Assembly: GCA_033856535.1 (NCBI GenBank)
Contig: JAWVEV010000163.1
Span: 1 to 13,477 of the forward strand
Reading direction: 5' to 3'
DNA from: JAWVEV01 sp033856535
Lineage (GTDB): Bacteria; Actinomycetota; Thermoleophilia; Miltoncostaeales; Miltoncostaeaceae
DNA length: 13,477 nt
Shown here: positions 7,054 through 12,691 of the stretch, piece after piece
Numbering within the stretch: position 1 is the first letter of the stretch
Layout: each line of letters begins with the position of its first letter
Made by a program: the position numbers and the translations under genes
Notes under the pieces: generated by a model
What the model saw: only the letters and a program-made list of their open reading frames with translations
What the model was told of the DNA's origin: nothing
Database searches by the model: none

Positions 7054-7086
7054 TTGCATAGCACCAGTGGAGGTGGCAGTAGCTAG
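7054..7086 (+). CDS. Possible 10-codon peptide inside the structured RNA
   Basis: TTG at 7054 lies 8 nt after GGAGG, within an extended Shine-Dalgarno of 14 nt (7038-7051) that can pair almost entirely with the 3' tail of 16S rRNA. It opens a frame of ten codons, (M)HSTSGGGSS, ending at TAG 7084-7086. The frame overlaps the 5' strand of the long closing helix, so a translating ribosome would disrupt the fold. Without comparative data it could equally be noncoding, with the SD-like run serving another purpose. Confidence 0.25.
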   Translation: MHSTSGGGSS

Positions 7087-7163
7087 GGGCGTGTCCCCTG
7101 ACGCACGTGGCAGCGACGGGGACGCGAAAGCGCCCCTGGCCAAACCCCTGCTGCTACCGCTTC

Positions 7164-7211
7164 GAGGCCCGGGATGACGACGACCGTCGTCGCCCCGGGC
7201 CTCCGCTTTTT
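7164..7211 (+). terminator. Strong intrinsic terminator of the structured RNA
   Basis: GAGGCCCGGG (7164-7173) pairs perfectly with CCCGGGCCTC (7194-7203). An inner stem CGACG/CGTCG (7178-7182 with 7188-7192) sits above a small internal loop, and CGCTTTTT follows. A second hairpin, GGGGGAG/CTCCCCC (7213-7230 region), lies just downstream and may reinforce it. Confidence 0.9.
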
Positions 7212-7355
7212 CGGGGGAGGTTCCTCCCCCCGCGCGGCGGCGCCGAGCGGCGCGCGTCTTGCCGCGAGACGAGAACGCCCGGCGCCGATCCCGCGTCGCG
7301 AGCGACCCGGGGCCCGAGGGTGCCCTAAGCTGCGACCGGCTCACCGAGCCGCGCC

Positions 7356-7428
7356 GCCCCCATCGTCTAGCGGCCCAGGACACCGCCCTTTCAAGGCGGC
7401 GGCACGGGTTCGAATCCCGTTGGGGGCA
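7356..7428 (+). tRNA. tRNA-Glu (anticodon TTC)
   Basis: The 73-nt sequence folds as a canonical cloverleaf. The acceptor GCCCCCA pairs with TGGGGGC and A is the discriminator. The anticodon stem CCGCC/GGCGG carries loop CTTTCAA, giving anticodon TTC. The T arm ACGGG-TTCGAAT-CCCGT is perfect. CCA is not encoded; TCCC follows. It stands alone, 145 nt after the terminator of the structured RNA. Confidence 0.97.
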
Positions 7429-7520
7429 TCCCGCTTCGCGCCTGCAAATCGGAGCGATCCCGTCAGCCGCGGAGACGTGACAGAAGGCGCCGGAAGTGGT
7501 CGGAACGAGACTGCCGTGGT

Positions 7521-7535
7521 CGTGACATGGTCACG
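7521..7535. repeat. 15-nt inverted repeat between tRNA-Glu and the SPFH gene
   Basis: CGTGAC-ATG-GTCACG, in the 148-nt gap between convergent tRNA-Glu and the SPFH gene. CGTGACA also occurs at about 7477. It could be a protein-binding site or part of an end signal. I see no T-run. Confidence 0.35.
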
Positions 7536-7576
7536 CGGGACCCGCCGGGTACGACCGTGCCGCCGCCCCGATGTGA

Positions 7577-8464
7577 CTAGGAGGCCGGCGGGCTGCCGCG
7601 GTCGTTCCCCAGAGCGGAGCTCAGCGTGCCCAGCGCCTGCGAGAACTCGCTGGGGATGATCCAGATCTTGTTCGCGTCGCCCCGCGCGATCTGGGGGAGC
7701 ATCTGCAGGTACTGGTAGGCGAGGAGCTTCGGGTCGGCGTCCCCCTCGTGGATCGCCCGGAAGACCGTATCGATCGCCTTGGCCTGGCCCTCGGCGCGCA
7801 GGATCTCACCCTGGCGTTCGCCCTCCGCGCGCAGGATGGCGCTCTGGCGCTCCCCCTCGGCGGTGAGGATCTGCGACTGCTTGAAGCCCTCCGCGGTGAG
7901 GATCGCGGCGCGCTTGTCGCGCTCGGCGCGCATCTGCTTCTCCATCGCCTCCTGGATGCTGCGTGGGGGGTCGATCGCCTTCAGCTCCACGCGGTTGACC
8001 CGGATGCCCCACTTGCCGGTCGCGTCGTCAAGCACCCCGCGCAGCTGCGCGTTGATCTTGTCGCGGGAGGTCAGCGTGTCCTCCAGCGAAAGGCCGCCGC
8101 TGACGTTGCGCAGGGTGGTGACGGTGAGCTGCTCGATGGCCTGGACGTAGTCGGCGATCTCGTAGCTGGCCGACTTGGGGTCGGTGACCTGGTAGTAGAT
8201 GACCGAGTCGATGTTGACCACCAGGTTGTCCTCGGTGATGACCGGCTGGGGGTCGAACGACAGCACCTGCTCCCTCAGATCGATCCGCCCGCGGACCCGG
8301 TCGACGAACGGGATCACGAGGTGAAACCCGGCGTCCAGCGTGCGGGTGTAGCGGCCAAGCCGTTCGACGACGGCCGCGCGGGCCTGCGGGATGATGCGGA
8401 CCGCCCGGAACAGGATGATGATCACCAGCAGGGCGATGAGGATGAGGACGACGAGGCCGGTCAC
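7577..8464 (-). CDS. SPFH-domain protein, stomatin/prohibitin family (slipin-like)
   Basis: The 295-residue protein has an N-terminal membrane helix (LVVLILIALLVIIILF, 4-19) and an SPFH domain of about 22-185 with family landmarks RAAVVERLGRYTRTLDAGFHLVIPF (29-53), DLREQVLSF, YQVTDP and LR.V.G..SLEDTLTSRDKIN. A helical segment (172-230) follows with four tandem 11-residue repeats and a short C-terminal domain. Stomatins form ring-like oligomers in membrane microdomains and are typically encoded with an NfeD partner, which is exactly the arrangement here: the NfeD-like gene precedes it and overlaps by 4 nt (GTGA). GTG at 8464 with GGGAG upstream is preferred; ATG at 8476 is an alternative without a Shine-Dalgarno. 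Confidence 0.93.
   Translation of the reverse strand: MTGLVVLILIALLVIIILFRAVRIIPQARAAVVERLGRYTRTLDAGFHLVIPFVDRVRGRIDLREQVLSFDPQPVITEDNLVVNIDSVIYYQVTDPKSASYEIADYVQAIEQLTVTTLRNVSGGLSLEDTLTSRDKINAQLRGVLDDATGKWGIRVNRVELKAIDPPRSIQEAMEKQMRAERDKRAAILTAEGFKQSQILTAEGERQSAILRAEGERQGEILRAEGQAKAIDTVFRAIHEGDADPKLLAYQYLQMLPQIARGDANKIWIIPSEFSQALGTLSSALGNDRGSPPAS
7775..7903 (-). repeat. Tandem 33-nt repeats encoding 11-residue units in the SPFH protein
   Basis: Residues 188-230 read ILTAEGFKQSQ, ILTAEGERQSA, ILRAEGERQGE, ILRAEGQAKA. The eleven-residue period fits a hendecad coiled coil and is visible in the DNA as four near-copies. Confidence 0.8.
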
Positions 8465-8898
8465 TGGCGCTCCCATTCGTGGACGAGCGCCGTGGCGCCC
8501 TTGATCTCGATCACCTCGACGCGGGCTCCGGGCTCGATGACCTGCCCCTCGTCCCAGGTGTGCGCCGTCCAGACCTCTCCGCCGATCCTCACCCGCCCAC
8601 CGTCGGCGTCGACCCGCTCCACCACGAGCCCGCGCTGACCCACCAGCGCCGCCGTGCCGGTGCGCAGGCGGGCCGGCGTCCGCAGGTGGCGGCGGGCGAT
8701 CGGACGAACCAGCCCGAGCATGGCCAGCGACCCCAGGATGAAGGCCAGGATCTGCACGGCCGTGCCCCCGCCCACCGCGGCCACGAACGCCGCAAGGAGA
8801 GCCGCCGGCGCGATCAGCCCGAGCAGGAAGGCCAGCGTCAGCACCTCGCCGACCGCCAGACCGGCGGCCACGAGGACCCAGACGATCCATGCGGCCAT
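8461..8898 (-). CDS. NfeD-like membrane protein (stomatin partner)
   Basis: The 145-residue protein has three hydrophobic helices (about 3-20, 22-43, 46-64) followed by an OB-fold-like domain of about 78-142 (GTAALVGQRGLVVERVDADGGRVRIGGEVWTAHT, then GARVEVIEIKGATALVHEW), the standard short NfeD layout without the ClpP-class protease domain of the long form. NfeD proteins work with SPFH proteins in membrane microdomain assembly; the downstream SPFH gene overlaps this stop by 4 nt, so the pair is translationally coupled. The ATG at 8898 starts directly at the first helix. There is no clear Shine-Dalgarno, so a leaderless start is possible. The longer frame from 9000 would translate tRNA-like sequence and is rejected. 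Confidence 0.9.
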   Translation of the reverse strand: MAAWIVWVLVAAGLAVGEVLTLAFLLGLIAPAALLAAFVAAVGGGTAVQILAFILGSLAMLGLVRPIARRHLRTPARLRTGTAALVGQRGLVVERVDADGGRVRIGGEVWTAHTWDEGQVIEPGARVEVIEIKGATALVHEWERQ

Positions 8899-8940
8899 GC
8901 CGGGAGTGTGGCAGCCGGGCCCCACAGGGGGAACTTTTGC

Positions 8941-8987
8941 GCGCCTTTCAAGGCGAGCGGCACCGGTTCGAATCCCCGTTCGGGGCA
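8941..8987 (+). pseudogene. Degenerate 3' half of a tRNA-Glu-like gene
   Basis: This segment aligns with the 3' half of the tRNA-Glu at 7356-7428: anticodon region CTTTCAAGGCG, then CGGCAC, GGTTCGAATCCC, CGTT and GGGGCA with the discriminator A. It has a lost C and a few substitutions or single-base insertions. The T stem and anticodon stem no longer pair properly and no D arm is present upstream, though GCCCC (8919-8923) could pair with GGGGC (8982-8986). It lies between the NfeD-like gene and the cupin gene. It could be a decayed tRNA copy or a relic attachment site. Confidence 0.6.
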
Positions 8988-9016
8988 TGCGCCAGTGCAT
9001 GCGCTGCCGCTCGGTG

Positions 9017-9514
9017 CTACCCCAGCCGCAGGCCGTGCCGCTCCGCCAGGACCGGGATCGTCGCGAAGTCGATGTCGAGCTCGTGGCGGGCGACCACCTC
9101 GCCCATCGCCGCCTCGTCGCGCTCGGGCGCGGCCAGCAGGGGGGCGAGCTCGCGGAAGTAGTCCTCGAACCCGGCCGGCGAGATGATCTCGAGCATGCGG
9201 GCCGGCTCGTCGCCGGCGTTCCAGAAGGCGTGCGGGACGCCGCGCGGCTTGAAGACCAGGTCGCCCGGCCCGGCCTCGATCACCTCGTCGCCGAGCTGCA
9301 GGCCGACCCGGCCCTCGAGCACGTAGGTGTACTCGTCCTCGTTGCGGTGCGTGTGCACGGGCGAGCCGAGCGCGCGGGGCGGCAGCGGGTGCTCCACCAG
9401 GCTGAAGGCGCCGCCGGTGCGGGCGCCGTCGATCATGAAGCGGACGCCCAGCGCGAGCAGGTTCACCCGCTCCCCCTCGCCGGGTCCGAGCACGTGCTGC
9501 GGCGCTGCGGCCAT
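9017..9514 (-). CDS. Cupin domain protein
   Basis: This 165-residue single-domain cupin has both conserved motifs intact. Motif 1 is PVHTHRNEDEYTYVLEG (52-68) with metal ligands His54, His56 and Glu61. Motif 2 is GDLVFKPRGVPHAFWNAG (84-101) with His95 and Asn99. It therefore probably binds Fe, Mn or Zn and acts as an oxygenase, isomerase or small-molecule sensor; the substrate is not predictable. ATG at 9514 has AAAGGAG upstream (9523-9529). The gene is divergent from a tetR gene across 92 nt, the usual arrangement when the regulator controls both. Confidence 0.9.
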   Translation of the reverse strand: MAAAPQHVLGPGEGERVNLLALGVRFMIDGARTGGAFSLVEHPLPPRALGSPVHTHRNEDEYTYVLEGRVGLQLGDEVIEAGPGDLVFKPRGVPHAFWNAGDEPARMLEIISPAGFEDYFRELAPLLAAPERDEAAMGEVVARHELDIDFATIPVLAERHGLRLG

Positions 9515-9548
9515 CGGACGCTCCTTTCACCTAACACCATGTACGGCG

Positions 9549-9577
9549 ATACTCCGTCCGTCCGCGGCGCCTGTCAA
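9549..9577 (-). promoter_or_regulatory. Cupin gene promoter
   Basis: On the minus strand a perfect -35 box TTGACA (9577-9572) is followed by a 17-nt spacer and GAGTAT (9554-9549) as a weak -10. A start point near 9541 would give a short leader with the AAAGGAG site. Confidence 0.55.
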
Positions 9578-9592
9578 GGTATTCGGATGACA
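9572..9592. promoter_or_regulatory. Candidate TetR operator
   Basis: TGTCA-(11 nt)-TGACA inverted repeat in the cupin/tetR divergent gap. It covers the cupin -35 box and lies 15 nt upstream of the tetR start, so binding would block the cupin promoter and could autoregulate the regulator. Confidence 0.45.
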
Positions 9593-9606
9593 CAGCGTTC
9601 GGTGAA

Positions 9607-10197
9607 ATGACCGAGAAGCGCAGGTACGAGCTGAGGCGGCGGGCCGAGGGGGTCGCCGAGACCCGCCGGCGGATCACCGAGGCGACGGTCGGGCTGCACC
9701 TCGAGGTCGGGCCGGCGGCGACCCAGATCAGCGAGATCGCCCGGCGCGCGGGCGTCGGGCGGGTGACCGTCTACAGCCACTTCCCCGACGACGCCTCGCT
9801 GCTCGGCGCCTGCTCGGCGCACTGGCGCGCCCTGCACCCCGCCCCCGACCCGTCGGCCTGGGCGGCGATCGACGACCCGGGCGAGCGGCTGCGCGCGGCG
9901 CTCGGGGCGCTCTTCGCCTGGTACCGCGAGACGGCGCCGATGACCGCCAACGTGCTCCGCGACGCCGAGTCGCTCCCGGCCCTGAAGGCGATCATCGACG
10001 GAGGCCTCGGGCGCTACCTCGCGGCCGTGCAGGGCCTGCTCGTGCGGCCGTTCCGCGCCCGCGGCCGGCGCAGGGCCCGGATCGAGGCCGCCGCGCGCGC
10101 GGCGGTCGGCTTCCACCTGTGGCAGGCGCTCGCGCCGCTCGGCGACGCCGAGGCCGCGGACCTGGCGGCCGGGCTGATCGAGCGCGCCGCCGCGTAG
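9607..10197 (+). CDS. TetR/AcrR family transcriptional regulator
   Basis: The 196-residue protein has an N-terminal TetR DNA-binding domain: a first helix RRRITEATVGLHLEVG (20-35), then the helix-turn-helix TQISEIARRAGVGRVTVYSHFPD (39-61), the family signature ending in VYSHF. The rest (about 62-196) is the variable helical ligand-binding and dimer region. An Arg-rich stretch, FRARGRRRARIEAAAR, lies near residues 149-164. It is divergent from the cupin gene, with an inverted repeat between them, so the likely target is that shared promoter. The ligand is unknown. ATG at 9607 has only a weak upstream GGTGAA. The stop is 22 nt from the convergent collagen-like gene. Confidence 0.93.
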   Translation: MTEKRRYELRRRAEGVAETRRRITEATVGLHLEVGPAATQISEIARRAGVGRVTVYSHFPDDASLLGACSAHWRALHPAPDPSAWAAIDDPGERLRAALGALFAWYRETAPMTANVLRDAESLPALKAIIDGGLGRYLAAVQGLLVRPFRARGRRRARIEAAARAAVGFHLWQALAPLGDAEAADLAAGLIERAAA

Positions 10198-10219
10198 GAG
10201 GCGCGCCCGACCGCCGCGG

Positions 10220-10912
10220 TCAGGCCGCGGTGTAGACCCAGGTGCCGGCGCTGGTCAGCAGGGTGGCGGCGACGCCGTTCACCTGGACCAGGAAGCCGAA
10301 GCGGCTTCCGTCGCCGGTCGCGGTCGGGTCGCCGCAGGCGCAGGCCGCGCCCCACCCGAAGCCCGTGTCGGTGTTGGCCGAGAGCGTCGGGTAGATGCAG
10401 ACGTAGCCCGGCGCCGAGACCGGGTCCGCCGCGGTGCCGGTGCAGCCCGCGCCGTCGACGACGTCGTTGCCCGCGATCACGACGTGCCGGCTGTCGACCG
10501 CCGTCGGCGCGGGGATCGGGAAGGTCACGCCGGTCCACAGGTTGGGTCCCTGGCCCTGGACGGCGAACACGCCGTGGATGCGCTCGCCGGGCTGGAGCGG
10601 CGCGAGGGCGCTGCGGCCGGGCGGGCCCTGCGCCCCGGCCGGGCCCTGGAGGCCGCGCTCGCCGGCCGGGCCGGGGACCCGGGCCGACGCCGGGATCACC
10701 GAGGCCGGCAGCTTGCCCCGCCGGTTGAGCGGCACCAGCCGGTTCGGGCGCGGCGTCCGCGACGCCTGGATGCCGTTCACCGCGCCGGCGTTCTTGGCGA
10801 AGAGCGCGTTGCGCACGGCGTTCGTGGCGGCCTCGCCCGGCGGCGTCACCGCCACCAGGACGACCCCCAGCGCGAGACCCATCACGAGGAGCACGGCGAG
10901 ACGCGGGCGCAT
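10220..10912 (-). CDS. Secreted collagen-like repeat protein
   Basis: The 230-residue protein has a signal peptide (MRPRLAVLLVMGLALGVVLVAVTPPGEA, 1-28). A segment NALFAKNAGAVNGIQASRTPRPNRLVPLNRRGKLPASVIPAS (35-76) is of a type I associate with Solirubrobacterales surface proteins. A short Gly-X-Y run of seven units follows (81-101: GPA GER GLQ GPA GAQ GPP GRS), then a C-terminal beta-rich domain with four cysteines (157, 172, 191, 193) that could form disulfides. The collagen run may trimerise the C-terminal heads; function is unknown. ATG at 10912 with GGAGG 5 nt upstream is chosen over GTG at 10924. It shares an AT-rich divergent region with the DUF4395 operon. Confidence 0.8.
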   Translation of the reverse strand: MRPRLAVLLVMGLALGVVLVAVTPPGEAATNAVRNALFAKNAGAVNGIQASRTPRPNRLVPLNRRGKLPASVIPASARVPGPAGERGLQGPAGAQGPPGRSALAPLQPGERIHGVFAVQGQGPNLWTGVTFPIPAPTAVDSRHVVIAGNDVVDGAGCTGTAADPVSAPGYVCIYPTLSANTDTGFGWGAACACGDPTATGDGSRFGFLVQVNGVAATLLTSAGTWVYTAA

Positions 10913-10978
10913 CGGGACCTCCACGGCGGGGCGGGTTCGGTGCGCCCACCCTATCCCGCTCGGTGTATATGAGAGATT

Positions 10979-11008
10979 TTGATCTGATGCATTTAGATCT
11001 GTTATAAG
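10979..11008 (+). promoter_or_regulatory. Promoter of the DUF4395 operon in an AT-rich divergent region
   Basis: TTGATC (10979-10984), an 18-nt spacer and TATAAG (11003-11008) make a good vegetative promoter. The surrounding 10960-11010 is markedly AT-rich compared with the window. GATCT (10981-10985) and AGATC (10995-10999) form an inverted repeat inside the promoter, and GATCTG is repeated directly (10981 and 10996), which suggests a regulator site. Confidence 0.6.
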
Positions 11009-11057
11009 ACCGCACGCGCCGGAGCCGAACCGAGTCTCCGGTGGGCGCCTCGCCGTG

Positions 11058-11124
11058 CCCCGAGGCCCAGCGCCGTCCCCCCGTGAGCCCCTGTCCCGCG
11101 GGAGGACGGCGCGCGCCCTCGGGG
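11058..11124 (+). promoter_or_regulatory. Large hairpin in the leader of the DUF4395 operon
   Basis: CCCCGAGG (11058-11065) pairs with CCTCGGGG (11117-11124). Above a 4x4 internal loop, GCGCCGTCC (11070-11078) pairs with GGACGGCGC (11104-11112). All 17 pairs are perfect. It ends about a dozen bases before the Shine-Dalgarno of the first gene. No T-run follows. It could be a regulatory leader element or an mRNA-stabilising fold. Confidence 0.5.
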
Positions 11125-11150
11125 CCCGCCGTCATCGAGAGGAGCACCCC

Positions 11151-11699
11151 GTGTCGAGCCCGTCCGCCACCGCCTCGCCCGCCGCCCCCGCCGGGAGCCC
11201 GCTCGCCCGCCTCCTGGCCTTCCCGGACCCGGTGAACGAGGTCTCGGCCCGGCTGGTGGCCGGCGGCGTGATCGCGATGTGCACGGCGACCGTGGCCCTC
11301 GACCAGCCCTGGATCACGGCGGTGATCGCGTACGGGTTCGTCGCGCGCGCGCTCACGGGCCCCACCCTGAGCCCGCTGGGGCAGCTGGTGACGCGGGTCG
11401 TGACCCCGGCCCTCGGTCTGACCTCCCGCCCCGTGCCCGGACCGCCGAAGCGCTTCGCCCAGGCCATCGGCGCGGTCGTGTCCACGGCCGCCGCGGTGCT
11501 CGCGCTCGGCCTGGACGCCAAGGAGGCGGCCTACGGCCTCCTCGGCCTGATGATCATCTTCGCCTCGCTCGAGGCGCTGTTCGGCCTCTGCCTCGGCTGC
11601 AGGGTCTTCGCGCTGCTGATCCGCGCCGGCGTCGTGCCGGAGCGGGTCTGCGAGCGCTGCGTCATCGCCGCGCCGGGCGCCGGGGGGCCGGGCCGATGA
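11151..11699 (+). CDS. DUF4395 domain integral membrane protein
   Basis: The 182-residue protein matches DUF4395: FPDPVNEVSARLVAGGV (24-40), hydrophobic helices at about 35-50, 54-68, 104-122 and 126-146, GPPKRFAQAIG (97-107), and two C-terminal Cys pairs, CLGC (147-150) and CERC (167-170). Paired cysteines in DUF4395 proteins suggest redox or metal chemistry; several relatives are encoded near thioredoxin-like proteins, though none is here. GTG at 11151 follows GAGAGGAGC with good spacing; GTG at 11055 is in frame but would translate through the leader hairpin. It is the first gene of a three-gene set and overlaps the next gene by ATGA. Confidence 0.82.
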   Translation: MSSPSATASPAAPAGSPLARLLAFPDPVNEVSARLVAGGVIAMCTATVALDQPWITAVIAYGFVARALTGPTLSPLGQLVTRVVTPALGLTSRPVPGPPKRFAQAIGAVVSTAAAVLALGLDAKEAAYGLLGLMIIFASLEALFGLCLGCRVFALLIRAGVVPERVCERCVIAAPGAGGPGR

Positions 11700-12691
11700 G
11701 CGACATCGCCCCCGCGGGACCGCGGCGCTGGGCGCAGGCCGCCCTCGGGCTGCTCGGCCTCGCGCTGATCGTCATGCCGGTCGCGTTCGGGATGTTCGAC
11801 CGCGCCCCGCAGGGCGCGGCGATGCTCGCCGACTTCCGGCCCTTCATGACCCAGGAGCGGCTGGACGCCTTCCAGGAGGACATCGCCGACATCGACGCCG
11901 CCGTGCGCGAGGTCTCCGAGCGCGCGCCGGCCGAGCTGACCGGCGGCGACCGGGCCGAGTTCGACGCCCGCTACCCGGCCTTCACGGCCTTCGAGCGGAC
12001 CTGGGTCGGCATCGAGCACGACATGAGCGAGCTGCTCGACAGCATCGACGACAACGTCGGCAACTACCGCGCGGTGGACGAGCTCCCGAGCTTCACGCTC
12101 TTCCCCTGGTTCTTCGCGGTCCCCGGCGCGCTGGTCCTGCTCGGCGCCCTCGCCGCCCTCGCCCGGGCGCGCTGGTGGCGCGGCATCCGCTGGGCCTTGA
12201 TCGTCGTCGGCGCCGGCCTGCTGATCGCGCCCGCGGCCTTCGGGATGTTCGACCGGGCGCCCAAGGGCGGCCGGATGATGGAGGCCTTCCGCGGCATCGA
12301 GACCCGGCCGCGCATCCAGGCCATGCAGGGCTACTTCGGCACGATGGCCTCCGGCGAGGGGTCGATCCGGGTCCAGGTGGTCCCGGATCTGCGCCGGGCC
12401 GGGCTCTCGCAGGAGGAGCTCGACGAGCGCTTCCCCGCCACGGTCGCCCTCGGCGAGCGCTGGGTCGGGATCATCGGCGGCTTCACGCCGATGATCGGCG
12501 CGATGGTCGACAACCTGCCGCGCTACCGCGCGCTGGCCGGCCTCCCCCCGTTCGCCCTCTTCCCCTGGTTCTTCGCCCTGCCGGGGGCCCTCATCGTCGG
12601 CCTCTCCGCGGCCGCCGGACCGCGCCTGCGCGCGCCCGGCCGAGCCCGGCTGGGCACCGCACGGCGTCCCCTGACCAAAGGAGCCAAATGA
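11696..12691 (+). CDS. Duplicated four-helix membrane protein of unknown function
   Basis: The 331-residue protein consists of two copies of one unit, about residues 15-155 and 167-308. Each copy has a hydrophobic helix, then FGMFDRAP (31-38; 182-189), an external region of about 90 residues with RYPAF.AFERTWVGI (92-106) or RFPATVALGERWVGI (245-259), then YRA..LP.F.LFPWFFA.PGAL (124-146; 277-299), which begins the second helix. Four membrane segments in total are expected, with the two conserved loops on one side. I do not recognise the family. It overlaps the DUF4395 gene upstream (ATGA at 11696-11699) and the secreted-protein gene downstream (ATGA at 12688-12691), so the three are probably translated together and may work together. 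Confidence 0.75.
   Translation: MSDIAPAGPRRWAQAALGLLGLALIVMPVAFGMFDRAPQGAAMLADFRPFMTQERLDAFQEDIADIDAAVREVSERAPAELTGGDRAEFDARYPAFTAFERTWVGIEHDMSELLDSIDDNVGNYRAVDELPSFTLFPWFFAVPGALVLLGALAALARARWWRGIRWALIVVGAGLLIAPAAFGMFDRAPKGGRMMEAFRGIETRPRIQAMQGYFGTMASGEGSIRVQVVPDLRRAGLSQEELDERFPATVALGERWVGIIGGFTPMIGAMVDNLPRYRALAGLPPFALFPWFFALPGALIVGLSAAAGPRLRAPGRARLGTARRPLTKGAK

Larger units (their letters stand above)
7026..7211 (+). ncRNA. Candidate structured noncoding RNA ending in an intrinsic terminator
   Basis: This fills most of the gap between acuC and tRNA-Glu. Helices visible by eye are as follows. GGATCACC (7026-7033) pairs with GGTGGTCC (7044-7051). A long closing helix pairs 7072-7082 (GGTGGCAGTAG) with 7148-7158 (CTGCTGCTACC): 11 contiguous pairs including two G-U. 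Inside it are hairpin AGGGG-CGTGT-CCCCT (7085-7099) and an extended hairpin, TGGC (7108-7111) with GCCA (7139-7142), capped by GGGG-A-CGC-GAAA-GCG-CCCC (7118-7136). This makes a three-way junction, followed by a strong terminator. No gene follows in the same direction except a tRNA, so it looks like a stand-alone RNA and not a leader. The size and SD-rich 5' part make me suspect a known actinobacterial family such as the raiA motif, which I cannot confirm from memory. Confidence 0.6.

Noticed and set aside
7100..7150. Resemblance of ACGCAC, GGGACGC..AAAGC and GGCC.AAACC to the c-di-GMP-I (GEMM) riboswitch core
   Set aside because: The pieces are better explained by the GAAA-capped hairpin 7118-7136 and its TGGC/GCCA extension. 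The P2 hairpin expected between the blocks is missing, and no co-directional target gene follows.
7026..7211. tmRNA, SRP RNA, RNase P RNA or 6S RNA
   Set aside because: None of the signature sequences I know (tmRNA T arm and tag, the SRP GGAA..GCAG loop, RNase P conserved core) is present, and the length does not fit tmRNA or RNase P.
7429..8940. An integrated mobile element between the two tRNA-Glu sequences
   Set aside because: No integrase, excisionase or unusual base composition is visible, and the two genes are a standard chromosomal pair. It is retained only as a speculative finding.
8919..8987. A complete second tRNA-Glu gene
   Set aside because: Only the acceptor ends and the 3' half match. 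The D arm is absent, and the T and anticodon stems contain mismatches.
8899..9000. N-terminal extension of the NfeD-like protein from 9000
   Set aside because: The extra residues translate the tRNA-like relic; the ATG at 8898 begins exactly at the first membrane helix.
11055..11150. Earlier in-frame start of the DUF4395 gene
   Set aside because: It would translate the leader hairpin into an Arg/Pro-rich stretch with no family match, while GTG 11151 has a proper Shine-Dalgarno.
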